From Microcoleus sp. FACHB-61 (GTDB lineage: Bacteria > Cyanobacteriota > Cyanobacteriia > Cyanobacteriales > Microcoleaceae): a stretch of 64,000 bases of DNA. Under the pieces are notes generated by a model. That model saw nothing but the letters and a program-made list of their open reading frames with translations. It did not search any database and was not told the DNA's origin. The translations under genes and the position numbers were made by a program. The stretch's first letter is position 1. Every line of letters begins with the position of its first letter. The DNA is taken from the NCBI GenBank assembly GCA_014695295.1, contig JACJNY010000052.1, forward strand, positions 1 through 64,000, read 5' to 3'. Below are positions 51,356 to 60,567 of this stretch, in pieces.

Positions 51356-52174
51356 ATGGCTGAGACGGTACTAATTACAGGTGCTTCTCAAGGCATCGGC
51401 AAAGCAACAACTCTTTTGTTTGCTAGCAAAGGTTATGATGTTGTGCTGGCGGCGCGCCAGAGCGATCGCCTGGAAGCTTTGGCTCAACAGGTAAAAGCGC
51501 TCGGTAGAAATGCTTGGGCTATTCCTGCTGATGTTAGAGATGCCGAACAAGTAAATTCACTGGTGCGCGCAGCGCTGGCTTGCTGCGGCAGTATTGACGT
51601 GCTAATTAACAATGCGGGCATCTACAGCTTGGGGCAAGTAGAGCAATATTCCTTGGAGGATTGGCACCAGATTATCGATACAAATTTGTGGGGATACATC
51701 CACACAATTCACGCCCTGCTGCCGCATTTCTTGGCGCGGGGCAGCGGTACAATTGTCAATGTGGGTTCGATCGGCGGCAAGATCCCGATCGCTTATCAAG
51801 TTCCTTACACTACTAGCAAATATGCTGTTACTGGATTGACGGAAGGATTGCACGCGGAATTATCGGATAAAGGTATTCGAGTTTGCGGCGTGCATCCCAA
51901 TTTTATCAAGACTGACTTGATGGAAAGAGCTATATTTTTAGGGAAAGACAGGCAAGAAGTGCAGCAGCGACACGATTTAGTAAAAAAGGCGATCGAGAGT
52001 CCGCTGTTAGAAAATCCTGAAGATGTAGCAAAAGCTATTTGGCAGGCGGTTAAACACCCGCACTCTGAGATAATGGTTGGTTCGGCAAATGTGTCGCAGG
52101 CTAGTTATCGTTTGTTTCCGGGGTTGATGGATTGGATATTTAAGAAAATTTTTGGAATGAAAGATAATGGTTGA
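51356..52174 (+). CDS. Short-chain dehydrogenase/reductase
   Basis: Classical SDR of 272 residues. TGASQGIGKATT cofactor loop, LINNAGIYSLG, catalytic Ser in NVGSIGGKIP, and Tyr and Lys in YTTSKYAVTGL. It is similar in organisation to the SDR at 34277 but not a recent copy by eye. Only 8 bp separate it from the diheme cytochrome gene, so it may oxidise or reduce the product of that enzyme; this is inference from position. The substrate is unknown. Confidence 0.92.
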   Translation: MAETVLITGASQGIGKATTLLFASKGYDVVLAARQSDRLEALAQQVKALGRNAWAIPADVRDAEQVNSLVRAALACCGSIDVLINNAGIYSLGQVEQYSLEDWHQIIDTNLWGYIHTIHALLPHFLARGSGTIVNVGSIGGKIPIAYQVPYTTSKYAVTGLTEGLHAELSDKGIRVCGVHPNFIKTDLMERAIFLGKDRQEVQQRHDLVKKAIESPLLENPEDVAKAIWQAVKHPHSEIMVGSANVSQASYRLFPGLMDWIFKKIFGMKDNG

Positions 52175-52282
52175 GGATTCATAGCTTTCTTTAAATGGGT
52201 AAATTCAGCTTTGTTTGATATGATCTTTTATTGTCCTCATAATCTCTTCTGGGGGCAGCACAAACAAAGCAAGGAAGGTTGA

Positions 52283-53479
52283 ATGTTTAAATTGTACGGG
52301 TGGCGGCGAGGTTTGGTCTTAACTCTCGTTTTTGCGATCGCCCTTACCTCCTCCGCGATTTTATCCCCCCGTCTCTTGGCTCAAACCCCGCCCAAAACCC
52401 CAACAACCGAATTGCGCGGCGTTTGGCTGACGAACATTGACAGCGACGTTATTTTCTCCCGCAACAACATCATTGACGCTGTAAATCGACTGGACAAACT
52501 CAATTTTAATACCATCTATCCCACGGTTTGGCAAGGAGGGTATACGCTTTATCCGAGTGCTGCAGCCGAACGAGTATTCGGACAGTCTATCGACCCATCG
52601 CCCGGATTGAAAGACCGAGACATCCTCAAAGAAATTATAGCACAATCCCGCCAAAAAGGTATAGCAGTAATCCCCTGGTTTGAGTTTGGTTTCATGGCTC
52701 CCGCCGAATCGGAATTAGCCACACTTCACCCAGACTGGCTGGCGCAGCGGCGCGACGGTTCAACTATTTGGAAAGAAGGCAAACACGATCGAGTTTGGCT
52801 GAATCCCTTTCATCCCCAAGTGCAGCAATTTATCTTAGATTTAATCCTAGAAATTGTCGATAATTATGATATAGATGGCATTCAATTTGACGACCATTTC
52901 GGCTTGCCAGTAGAATTTGGCTACGAGCCGTTAACAGTGTCAATGTATCAGGAACAAATCAAAAGCCCTCCCTCCGACGACGCCCGCGAAACCTTCTGGG
53001 TGCGCTGGCGCGCTGACAAAATTAACGACTTCGTGGGGCGAGTTTCCCGCGCCATCAAATCCCGCAAAGAAAAATGTATTGTCAGCTTATCTCCCAACCC
53101 TTTTCACTTTGCTTTACCCGCCCACTTGCAGGACTGGTTTACCTGGGAAAGACGCGGCTATATCCAAGAAATTGTGTTGCAGGTTTATCGCAGCGATATC
53201 AAGCGTTTTAGTGCCGAACTGGAACGGGAAGAAGTCAAATTGGCTAAACTTAACATTCCAACTGCGATCGGCATTTTAACTGGTCTTAAAAATAATTCCG
53301 TGCCCCTAAAACAAATTCAAGAACAAGTGCAAGAAGTGCGAAAAAGAGATTTCGCTGGCGTGTCGTTCTTTTTCTACGAAAGTTTGTCGAATTGGGCGAA
53401 GGAAACCCCCGAACAGCGCAATTATGCCTTGCAAGAATTCTTCCCCACAAAGATGCAGCGCCCGCCATCCGAAGGCTGA
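52283..53479 (+). CDS. Glycosyl hydrolase-like protein (GHL10/DUF187 family)
   Basis: A 398-residue exported protein. Signal peptide (VLTLVFAIALTSSAILSPRLLAQ), then a (beta/alpha)8 barrel: ELRGVWLTNIDSDV, FNTIYPTVWQGGYTLYPS, VIPWFEFGF, the active-site-like IDGIQFDDHFGLP, and CIVSLSPNP. GHL10 proteins are predicted glycoside hydrolases acting on cell-wall or extracellular polysaccharides; catalysis is mostly unproven. AAGGAAGG precedes the ATG. The following gene starts about 20 bp after the stop. Confidence 0.9.
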   Translation: MFKLYGWRRGLVLTLVFAIALTSSAILSPRLLAQTPPKTPTTELRGVWLTNIDSDVIFSRNNIIDAVNRLDKLNFNTIYPTVWQGGYTLYPSAAAERVFGQSIDPSPGLKDRDILKEIIAQSRQKGIAVIPWFEFGFMAPAESELATLHPDWLAQRRDGSTIWKEGKHDRVWLNPFHPQVQQFILDLILEIVDNYDIDGIQFDDHFGLPVEFGYEPLTVSMYQEQIKSPPSDDARETFWVRWRADKINDFVGRVSRAIKSRKEKCIVSLSPNPFHFALPAHLQDWFTWERRGYIQEIVLQVYRSDIKRFSAELEREEVKLAKLNIPTAIGILTGLKNNSVPLKQIQEQVQEVRKRDFAGVSFFFYESLSNWAKETPEQRNYALQEFFPTKMQRPPSEG

Positions 53480-53499
53480 ATTTGAAACCTACGGTTAAA

Positions 53500-54177
53500 A
53501 TGAGAAAAATCATACAGCGCTTAGGAATTGTCATCTTATCTTTGAGCCCTTTCCTAACAATTGGCTATCTCACTCCCAGAAAGTGGGGAAATTACTCGCA
53601 AGCAGATTGCACAATCTCTCTATACATTTCCAACCAAGGCATCCACACCGAAATCATTGTTCCAGTTAAAAATGAATATTTTGACTGGAATCAATTTTTA
53701 CCGCTAACAGAAATAGGGCGGGATGCCACTTCTGATTATAAATATTTGTCTTTTGGCTGGGGAGATAGAGCTTTTATGCTGGAAACTGCCACATCAGGAA
53801 GTATCAACCCAGTTACAGCTTTCAAGGCGCTATTTCTCCCTACTCCGTCTACCGTACACGTTCAAAGTTATCGGGTTCTCCCCCAAAGTATAGAAACCAA
53901 ATGTGTTAAAATTAGCGGCGAAAATTATCTGAAGATGGTAAATGTTATTAAAAATTCATTTTTATTAGACGCAGCAGGTAATAAAATTAAAATTAGCTAC
54001 GGCTACGACAACAGCGACAGTTTTTATGAAGCCAAACGCAGTTACTCTATTTTGAGAACTTGCAATGACTGGACGGCAGAAGCTTTGCAAAAAGCTGATG
54101 TCAATACTCCTTTCTGGTCTACGCTTTCTTCGGCGATTATGTTTCATTTAAATAGCGGTTGCGAATGTCACAAATAA
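53500..54177 (+). CDS. TIGR02117 / DUF2459 family protein
   Basis: A 225-residue protein from ATG 53500 (MRKIIQRLG), with an N-terminal hydrophobic segment. It has the family features GIHTEIIVPV, YLSFGWGDRAFMLETA, VHVQSYRVLP, SYSILRTCNDWTAEALQ. These include a possible Cys/His permuted NlpC-like arrangement, though this is uncertain. Its function is unknown. An upstream frame overlaps the GHL10 gene; the ATG at 53500 fits the membrane-anchor start better. Confidence 0.85.
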   Translation: MRKIIQRLGIVILSLSPFLTIGYLTPRKWGNYSQADCTISLYISNQGIHTEIIVPVKNEYFDWNQFLPLTEIGRDATSDYKYLSFGWGDRAFMLETATSGSINPVTAFKALFLPTPSTVHVQSYRVLPQSIETKCVKISGENYLKMVNVIKNSFLLDAAGNKIKISYGYDNSDSFYEAKRSYSILRTCNDWTAEALQKADVNTPFWSTLSSAIMFHLNSGCECHK

Positions 54178-54194
54178 ATGGTAAGGGGTAATAC

Positions 54195-54246
54195 CATTTG
54201 AGATTTGAGATTTGACATTTGAGATTTGAGATTTGAGATTTGAGAA
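54195..54246. repeat. GATTTGA heptamer tract
   Basis: Six tandem GATTTGA-type units follow the TIGR02117 gene, before the tnpB element. Similar tracts are dispersed in the window. Confidence 0.8.
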
Positions 54247-54383
54247 TTCGGAATGAATGATTATGTATGGGTTGGGATCACGGGCATAAAGTTGCATTCT
54301 TTTTTTTAACTGGTATCATAAAACTTCATTAAGATTGTAAGCATCAATAAACAATGGTAGTATAATATAGTCAGGAGAGTTAA

Positions 54384-54434
54384 ATGAAAAAATTGTTGCA
54401 CTCGTTAAAAAATGGAAAGTCTAAATGCAACTAG
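54384..54434 (+). CDS. Short upstream ORF of tnpB (leader-like)
   Basis: ATG at 54384, seven bases after AGGAG and 18 bases past a TATAAT box (54361-54366), opens a 16-codon frame (MKKLLHSLKNGKSKCN) that ends in a TAG at 54432, overlapping the tnpB start. It may couple translation to tnpB or be chance. Confidence 0.3.
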   Translation: MKKLLHSLKNGKSKCN

Positions 54435-55696
54435 CAGAGAGGCACATCATTAAATCTACGGAACACCGTTTCGCATTGATTGATGGATTAGCTTTTGAAT
54501 CCAAGAATCTCTACAATGCCGCTAATTACGTCATTCGTCAGAGTTTTGTTTATGGATGGGGTTACATCAATTACAACGAAATGAACCGTTTAATGAAGTC
54601 TCATCAAACATACAAGGCTTTGCCTGCTAAAGTCAGTCAACAAATTTTGATGATATTGGACAAGAATTGGAAATCGTTTTTTGAAGCAGTCAAAGCTTAC
54701 AAAGTTGATTCCTCTAAATTTACAGGTCGCCCGAACATACCGAAATATAAAGATAAAGTCAAGGGTCGAAATATTCTTGTCTATACGATTCAGGCGATTA
54801 GTAGCAAGCAATTGAAGAAAGGAATTATCAAGCTTTCGGGTACGGAAATTTCAATCAAAACCAAAGTAAAACCCGAGCGAATTTGCCAAGTTAGACTGGT
54901 TCCCCAATGCGATTATTATGTAATCGAGGTAATTTATAATGAGCCGGAGTCCACCATTAGCGACGATAAATTTATAGCTAGTATTGATTTAGGACTGAAT
55001 AATTTGGTGGCGTTAACTTCAAATCAGCAGGGTTTTACCCCTCTCCTGATTAACGGGCGACCATTGAAATCAATTAATCAGTTCTACAACAAACGTAAAG
55101 CACAGTTACAATCTCAGTTAAAAGGAAGTCGCAAGAGTTCACCCCGCATTCAACGTTTAACTCGCTGTCGCCACCAAAAAGTAGATAATTACTTGCATCA
55201 TGCCAGTCGGCTAATAGTCGATATTTTTGTCGCCCAACAAATTGGGACGTTAGTAATTGGTAAGAATGCACAATGGAAAAGCGAGATTGACTTAGGAAAG
55301 CAAACCAATCAAAACTTTATCAGTATCCCTCATGCTCGACTGATAGAAATTTTGGAATACAAAGCTCGATTAGTTGGGATTAAGGTGATCGTGCAAGAAG
55401 AATCTTACACCTCGAAGTCGAACTTCCTGAATCTAGATCCGATTCCTGTGTACGGGCATATTGGCGCTGATGGTGTCGTATTTAGTGGTAAGCGAATCAA
55501 GAGAGGATTGTACAAGACATCGGTCGGTCAATTAATTAATTCCGATGTTAACGGCTCTTACAACATTCTGAGAAAAGCAATCCCAAATGCGTTTAGCAAT
55601 GGGATAGAGAGCTGCGTAGTTCAGCCAAGGCGGGTCAATCCGCTCAAAGTACAAGCGAAAGGGGAGGGACTTAATGCCTCCCATGTCATGTCATAA
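54425..55696 (+). mobile_element. tnpB: IS200/IS605-family tnpB (RNA-guided nuclease), tnpA absent
   Basis: A 423-residue TnpB. The RuvC-I Asp188 is in ASIDLGLNN and the RuvC-III Asp374 in INSDVNGSYN. At the canonical RuvC-II Glu position (VIGKN) there is Lys280. Glu325/326 (VQEESYTS) lies 45 residues later, where related proteins carry an alternative catalytic Glu. The usual four-Cys zinc ribbon is missing (FSGKRIKRGLYK). No TnpA is nearby, so it depends on another copy for movement. TnpB is guided by a transcript from its own 3' end. An imperfect hairpin GGGAGG/CCTCCC lies in the last codons (55662-55682). The element ends 46 bp before hisA. Confidence 0.85.
55662..55695. repeat. tnpB 3' hairpins (right-end/omega-RNA candidate)
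   Basis: GGGAGG (55662-55667) and CCTCCC (55677-55682) form a stem within the last tnpB codons. TCAT-AA-ATGA follows, straddling the stop codon. In this family, the right-end palindrome and the guide RNA scaffold occupy this position. No matching left end was pinned down. Confidence 0.5.
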
Positions 55697-55742
55697 ATGA
55701 CTATACTTTTACTAGCTATAATTAGCAATTTGAGGAAAAATC

Positions 55743-56516
55743 ATGAATGTAATTCCAGCGATCGACTTATTGGATGGAAAATGCGTCAGATTGTATCAGG
55801 GAGACTACGCCAAGTCTCAAACTTTTAACGACAACCCCGTCGAAGTCGCCAGACAGTGGGTAAATGAAGGCGCAACCATGCTGCATTTAGTAGACCTCGA
55901 CGGCGCCAAAGCAGGTCATCCAGTCAACCAAGCAGCCATTGAAGCGATCGTCCGATCGGTAGACGTTCCCTGTCAAGTAGGTGGGGGAATGCGCGATCGC
56001 GCTTCTGTTGCTGCTATCCTCAATTTAGGCGTTCGGCGCGTCATTCTCGGCACTGTCGCCGTCGAACAACCGCAATTAGTCGGCGAATTGTGCGGCGAAT
56101 TTCCCGGCAGAATTCTGGTTGGCATCGATGCCAGAAATGGTAAAGTTGCGACTAGAGGCTGGCTAGAAACTTCGGAAGTTTTAGCAACAGAATTGGCGCA
56201 AAAAATGGCCGAGTTAGGCGCTGCTGAAATTATTTACACCGACATTCACCGCGACGGTACTATGGAAGGGCCGAATTTGGAATCTTTGCGCGAAATTGCT
56301 AACGCTATTTCAATTCCGGTGATTGCTTCCGGTGGCGTTAGTTCGATCGCAGATTTGTTGAGTTTGCTGGCTTTGGAACCAATAGGTGTCAAAAGTGCGA
56401 TCGTCGGTAGGGCAATTTATACTGGCGATATCTTGCTAAAAGAAGCAATTCAAGCAGTCGGACAAGGGCGGTGGCAGGATGTACCCCCAGATTTGGGTTC
56501 TTCGAGTTTTGCTTGA
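55743..56516 (+). CDS. hisA: ProFAR isomerase HisA, full-length copy
   Basis: Amadori isomerase converting ProFAR to PRFAR in histidine synthesis, a (beta/alpha)8 barrel of 257 residues. Catalytic Asp8 in [11 protein letters not shown] and Asp in [15 protein letters not shown]; phosphate sites VGGGMRD and ASGGVSS. The N-terminal strand is intact, so this copy should be functional. It lies 46 bp after the tnpB stop, so the element may have replaced or altered its promoter. Downstream is an NhaS3-like antiporter; hisA and the antiporter are then repeated. Confidence 0.95.
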   Translation: MNVIPAIDLLDGKCVRLYQGDYAKSQTFNDNPVEVARQWVNEGATMLHLVDLDGAKAGHPVNQAAIEAIVRSVDVPCQVGGGMRDRASVAAILNLGVRRVILGTVAVEQPQLVGELCGEFPGRILVGIDARNGKVATRGWLETSEVLATELAQKMAELGAAEIIYTDIHRDGTMEGPNLESLREIANAISIPVIASGGVSSIADLLSLLALEPIGVKSAIVGRAIYTGDILLKEAIQAVGQGRWQDVPPDLGSSSFA

Positions 56517-56635
56517 TAGTCATGTCGAGTTAACTGGCTACCCAATATGTAACAGTTATCCATTTTCCGACTCACAGTGAACAGTCACCAGTCAACAGTC
56601 AGCGTAGAATCGTCTTTCTTACCATCCTCGTACCC

Positions 56636-58045
56636 ATGTTTTTGAACCATACAATTACAGCTTTAAGTTCTGGGATGGCATCCCTAGTTGCTCCCCTACC
56701 TTTGTTAGCAACAGTCGAGGCAGAAAATTCGCCGATCGTTATGAGCGGAGTTTTGCTCACTTTGGTAGTGATTTATCTCGCCAGTAAATTAGGCGCGGAA
56801 GTGGCTCTAAAATTTGATTTTCCGCCGGTTTTGGGTGAACTTGTAGCAGGGGTGATTATTGGAATATCTGCTTTACACTTAATCGTTTTTCCCGGAAGCG
56901 GGCTGTCAGCCTCAGACTCAGGGATTATGGCAGTTCTGCAATCGATTAATCATCTGTCTCCTGCCGCCCTCACCAGTGTCTTTGAATCGCAGAGTGAAGT
57001 CATTTCAGTGCTAGCTGAATTAGGCGTGATTATTCTGCTGTTTGAAATTGGCTTAGAGTCGGATCTCAAACAACTCAAGCAAGTCGGAATTCAAGCTACC
57101 GTTGTTGCCTGCGTAGGTGTGGCAGTTCCCTTTGCCGCTGGTACTGCAGGCTTGATGATCATTTTCCACACGGCGGCAATTCCAGCAATTTTTGCGGGGG
57201 CTGCTTTGACGGCAACCAGCATTGGAATTACATCTAAAGTGTTGTCTGATTTAGGACAACTGAACTCTAAAGAAGGTCAAATTATTGTCGGTGCGGCGGT
57301 GATTGATGATGTGTTGGGAATTATTGTCCTGGCTGTTGTCGCCAGTTTAGCCAAAACCGGTGAGATTGATGTTGTTAATGTCATCTATTTGATTGTCAGT
57401 GCAACTGTTTTTCTGCTAGGTTCGATTCTGTTGGGTGGTGTCTTCGACAAAACCTTCTCGGCGGTGGTGCTTCAACTCAAAACTCGCGGCAATATTATCA
57501 TCCCGGCATTTATTTTTGCCTACTTCATGGCTTTTCTGGGCAATGCAATTCATCTCGAAGCGATTTTGGGTGCGTTTGCGGCTGGTTTGGTGTTGGATGA
57601 AAGCGATGCCCGCGAGGAGTTGGATGAAATGGTGAAACCCATCGCAGATTTATTTGTACCCATCTTTTTTGTAACGGTGGGAACACGGGCGGATTTGGGG
57701 GTTTTGAACCCAACAGTGCCGGATAATCGGGCGGGACTTTTGATTGCCGTATTTTTGATTGTGGTTGCTATTTTGGGCAAGATCGTAACAGGTTGGGTGG
57801 TGTTTGGCCAGCCGGGAATCAATCGATTGGCGATCGGAGTGGGGATGATTCCTCGGGGCGAAGTCGGGTTAGTGTTTGCCGGCATCGGTTCGGCGAGTGG
57901 GGTTTTGGATAAACCGTTAGAAGTCTCGATTATTATCATGGTGATTCTAACCACATTTTTGGCTCCGCCTTTTCTGCGGATTGCTTTTGGCGATACGGTA
58001 GTGCCTCCTGCTAGTGGGGCACTTTCTAGCGAAAAAATCGTTTGA
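56636..58045 (+). CDS. Na+/H+ antiporter (CPA2, NhaS3-like), copy 1
   Basis: A 469-residue CPA2 transporter with about 12 helices. Family features: LPPVLGELVAGV-like FPPVLGELVAGVIIGISALH, GLESDLKQLKQVG, ALTATSIGITSKVL, GAAVIDDVLGIIVLA (the DD carboxylates), and IPRGEVGLVFAGIG. It resembles NhaS3, the essential thylakoid Na+/H+ antiporter of Synechocystis; the orthology is an inference. The second copy follows at 58814. Upstream is hisA at 119 bp, with an AACAGTCACCAGTCAACAGT repeat in between. Confidence 0.85.
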   Translation: MFLNHTITALSSGMASLVAPLPLLATVEAENSPIVMSGVLLTLVVIYLASKLGAEVALKFDFPPVLGELVAGVIIGISALHLIVFPGSGLSASDSGIMAVLQSINHLSPAALTSVFESQSEVISVLAELGVIILLFEIGLESDLKQLKQVGIQATVVACVGVAVPFAAGTAGLMIIFHTAAIPAIFAGAALTATSIGITSKVLSDLGQLNSKEGQIIVGAAVIDDVLGIIVLAVVASLAKTGEIDVVNVIYLIVSATVFLLGSILLGGVFDKTFSAVVLQLKTRGNIIIPAFIFAYFMAFLGNAIHLEAILGAFAAGLVLDESDAREELDEMVKPIADLFVPIFFVTVGTRADLGVLNPTVPDNRAGLLIAVFLIVVAILGKIVTGWVVFGQPGINRLAIGVGMIPRGEVGLVFAGIGSASGVLDKPLEVSIIIMVILTTFLAPPFLRIAFGDTVVPPASGALSSEKIV

Positions 58046-58093
58046 TTGAGGGAATTTGAGTCTGGGCGATCGACTGATTTAGAAACAAATGCC

Positions 58094-58711
58094 GACGGCG
58101 CCAAAGCAGGTCATCCAGTCAGCCAAGCAGCCATTGAAGCGATCGTCCGATCGGTAGACGTTCCCTGTCAAGTAGGTGGGGGAATGCGCGATCGCGCTTC
58201 TGTTGCTGCTATCCTCAATTTAGGCGTCCGGCGCGTCATTCTCGGCACTGTCGCCGTCGAACAACCGCAATTAGTCGGCGAATTGTGCGCGGAATTTCCC
58301 GGCAGAATTCTGGTGGGAATAGATGCCAGAAATGGTAAAGTTGCGACTAGAGGCTGGCTAGAAACTTCGGAAGTTTTAGCGGCAGAATTGGCGCAAAAAA
58401 TGGCCGAGTTAGGGGCGGCTGAAATTATTTACACCGACATTCACCGCGACGGTACTATGGAAGGGCCGAATTTGGAATCTTTGCGCGAAATTGCTAACGC
58501 TATTTCAATTCCGGTGATTGCTTCCGGTGGCGTTAGTTCGATCGCAGATTTGTTGAGTTTGCTGGCTTTGGAACCAATTGGTGTCAAAAGTGCGATCGTC
58601 GGTAGGGCAATTTATACCGGTGATATCTTGCTAAAAGAAGCAATTCAAGCAGCCGGACAAGGGCGGTGGCAGAATGTACCGCCAGATTTGGGTTCTTCAA
58701 GCTTTGCTTGA
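58094..58711 (+). pseudogene. Truncated second copy of hisA
   Basis: Nearly identical to 55899-56516 (offset 2195, no indels). It starts at the GACGGCGCC that encodes D-G-A, about residue 53. The first ~50 residues, with catalytic Asp8 and the first barrel strand, are absent. No in-frame ATG occurs until the GGGMRD Met; a TTG at 58046, directly after the antiporter stop TGA, keeps the frame open. Changes to the full copy are few (for example VNQ to VSQ, CGE to CAE). Without strand 1 the barrel should not fold into active enzyme. I treat it as a pseudogene. Confidence 0.75.
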
Positions 58712-58813
58712 GCGTCTGAATCCTTTTGCCCGCATTAAAAAAACCGGAACGCTTCAGTTTGTGTGCGTCCCGGAGTGTCTGGTTTCAACGTCTTTTTTAC
58801 TATCATCGTAACC

Positions 58814-60223
58814 ATGTTTTTGAACCATACAATTACAGCTTTAAGTTCTGGGATGGCCTCCCTAGTTGCTCCCATACCTTTGTTAGCAACAGTCGAGGCA
58901 GAAAATGCGCCGATCGTCCTCAGCGGAGTTTTGCTCACTTTAGTAGTGATTTACCTCGCCAGTAAATTAGGCGCGGAAGCTGCTATAAAATTTGATTTTC
59001 CGCCGGTTCTGGGTGAACTTGTAGCAGGGGTGATTGTTGGCGTATCTGCTTTACACCTGGTCATTTTTCCCGGAAGCGGGCTGTCAGCATCCAACTCAGG
59101 GATTATGACAGTTCTGCAATCGATTAATCATCTGTCTCCTGCCGCCATCACCAGTGTGTTTGAATCGCAGAGTGAAGTCATTTCAGTGGTGGCTGAATTA
59201 GGCGTGATTGTTCTGCTGTTTGAAATTGGTTTGGAGTCGGATCTCAGACAACTAAAAGAAGTGGGGGTTCAAGCCGTCGTTGTCGCTTGTGTCGGCGTGG
59301 CAGTTCCCTTTGTCGCTGGTACTGCGGGCTTGATGATAATTTTCCACACGGCGGCGATTCCGGCGATTTTTGCGGGGGCTGCTTTGACGGCAACTAGCAT
59401 CGGAATTACGTCGAAAGTTTTGTCGGAATTAGGACGGCTGAAATCTAAAGAAGGTCAAATCATTGTCGGTGCGGCGGTGATTGATGATGTGCTGGGAATT
59501 ATTGTCTTGGCTGTTGTCGCGAGTTTAGCGAAAACCGGTGAGATTGACGTTGTTAATGTCATTTATTTGATTGTCAGTGCAAGTGTCTTTCTACTGGGTT
59601 CGATTCTGTTGGGCGGCATCTTTAACAAAAGCTTCACTGCGGTGGTGGAGAAGCTCAAAACTCGCGGCAATATTGTGATTCCCGCCTTTATTTTTGCCTT
59701 GTTCATGGCGTTTCTGGCCAATGCAATTCATCTCGAAGCGATTTTGGGTGCCTTTGCTGCGGGCTTAGTTTTGGATGAAAGCGATGCGCGCAATGAGTTG
59801 GATGAATTGGTGAAACCCATCGCCGATATGATTGTACCCATCTTCTTTGTGACGGTGGGAGCCAGGGCAGATTTGGGAGTTTTGAACCCAGCGGTGCCGG
59901 AGAATCGGGCGGGACTTTTGATTGCCGTATTTTTGATTGTGGTTGCTATTTTGGGCAAGCTGGTGACTGGTTGGGTGGTGTTTGGTCTGCCGGGAATCAA
60001 TCGATTGGCGATCGGAGTGGGGATGATTCCTCGGGGCGAAGTCGGGTTAGTGTTTGCCGGCATCGGTTCGGCGAGTGGGGTTTTGGATAAACCGTTAGAA
60101 GTCTCGATTATTATCATGGTGATTCTAACCACATTTTTGGCTCCGCCTTTTCTGCGGATTGCCTTTGGCGATACGGTAGAGCCTCCTGCTAGCGGGGAAC
60201 CTTCTAGCGAGCAAATCGTTTGA
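58814..60223 (+). CDS. Na+/H+ antiporter (CPA2, NhaS3-like), copy 2
   Basis: A 469-residue paralogue of the gene at 56636 with the same start (MFLNHTITALSSGMASLVAP), the same DD motif (AAVIDDVLGIIV) and the same length. Substitutions are spread over the middle (for example GIQATV to GVQAVV, DKTFSAVV to NKSFTAVV), while the last ~170 bp of conserved sequence look almost identical. The upstream frame is open to 58763, but the ATG at 58814 matches copy 1. Both copies look intact, so dosage or specialisation is possible. Confidence 0.85.
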   Translation: MFLNHTITALSSGMASLVAPIPLLATVEAENAPIVLSGVLLTLVVIYLASKLGAEAAIKFDFPPVLGELVAGVIVGVSALHLVIFPGSGLSASNSGIMTVLQSINHLSPAAITSVFESQSEVISVVAELGVIVLLFEIGLESDLRQLKEVGVQAVVVACVGVAVPFVAGTAGLMIIFHTAAIPAIFAGAALTATSIGITSKVLSELGRLKSKEGQIIVGAAVIDDVLGIIVLAVVASLAKTGEIDVVNVIYLIVSASVFLLGSILLGGIFNKSFTAVVEKLKTRGNIVIPAFIFALFMAFLANAIHLEAILGAFAAGLVLDESDARNELDELVKPIADMIVPIFFVTVGARADLGVLNPAVPENRAGLLIAVFLIVVAILGKLVTGWVVFGLPGINRLAIGVGMIPRGEVGLVFAGIGSASGVLDKPLEVSIIIMVILTTFLAPPFLRIAFGDTVEPPASGEPSSEQIV

Positions 60224-60307
60224 TTAGCGGGTGATATTAAGTCTGTTTTGAGGTGGTTGGGGGCGATCGGCTGGTCTTGAACCACTTTCCGGCGATCGTC
60301 TCCATTG

Positions 60308-60436
60308 CTACTCATTCGCCTCCAGGTTATGTTGCATTTCCACACCAACGGCACCAGCAGCCGCCTCTAAACTTTCTAGCAGTGCGTTTGACACATTTTG
60401 TCGATCGACCAGGCTGCGGTTTTGACTGAGCTTATA
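60308..60436 (-). pseudogene. Possible C-terminal gene fragment
   Basis: Minus-strand frame reading SQNRSLVDRQNVSNALLESL, then EAAAGAVGVEMQHNLEANE and a TAG (60308-60310). It opens at a stop at 60437 and has no ATG near its start. Composition is protein-like and it lies in an otherwise gene-free gap, so it may be the tail of a deleted gene. The family is not recognised. Confidence 0.25.
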
Positions 60437-60567
60437 CTAGCCTTCCAACCCAGTAAAACTCCTCTCAAAACCCACAATGCCGTTCATCAAAGCTTCACGA
60501 AAGCTGTTCGATAAACTATCCCAGTGCGATTTTTAGCTAGCTTCATAGGTCTCTCTCAACAGAAACG

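Noticed and set aside
57550-58104. 184-residue minus-strand frame and its copy at 59728-60354
   Set aside because: Both are antisense shadows of the duplicated antiporter genes; their similarity simply reflects the duplication.
58763-58813. 17-residue N-terminal extension of antiporter copy 2
   Set aside because: Copy 1 has no such extension, and homology between copies begins essentially at the ATG at 58814.
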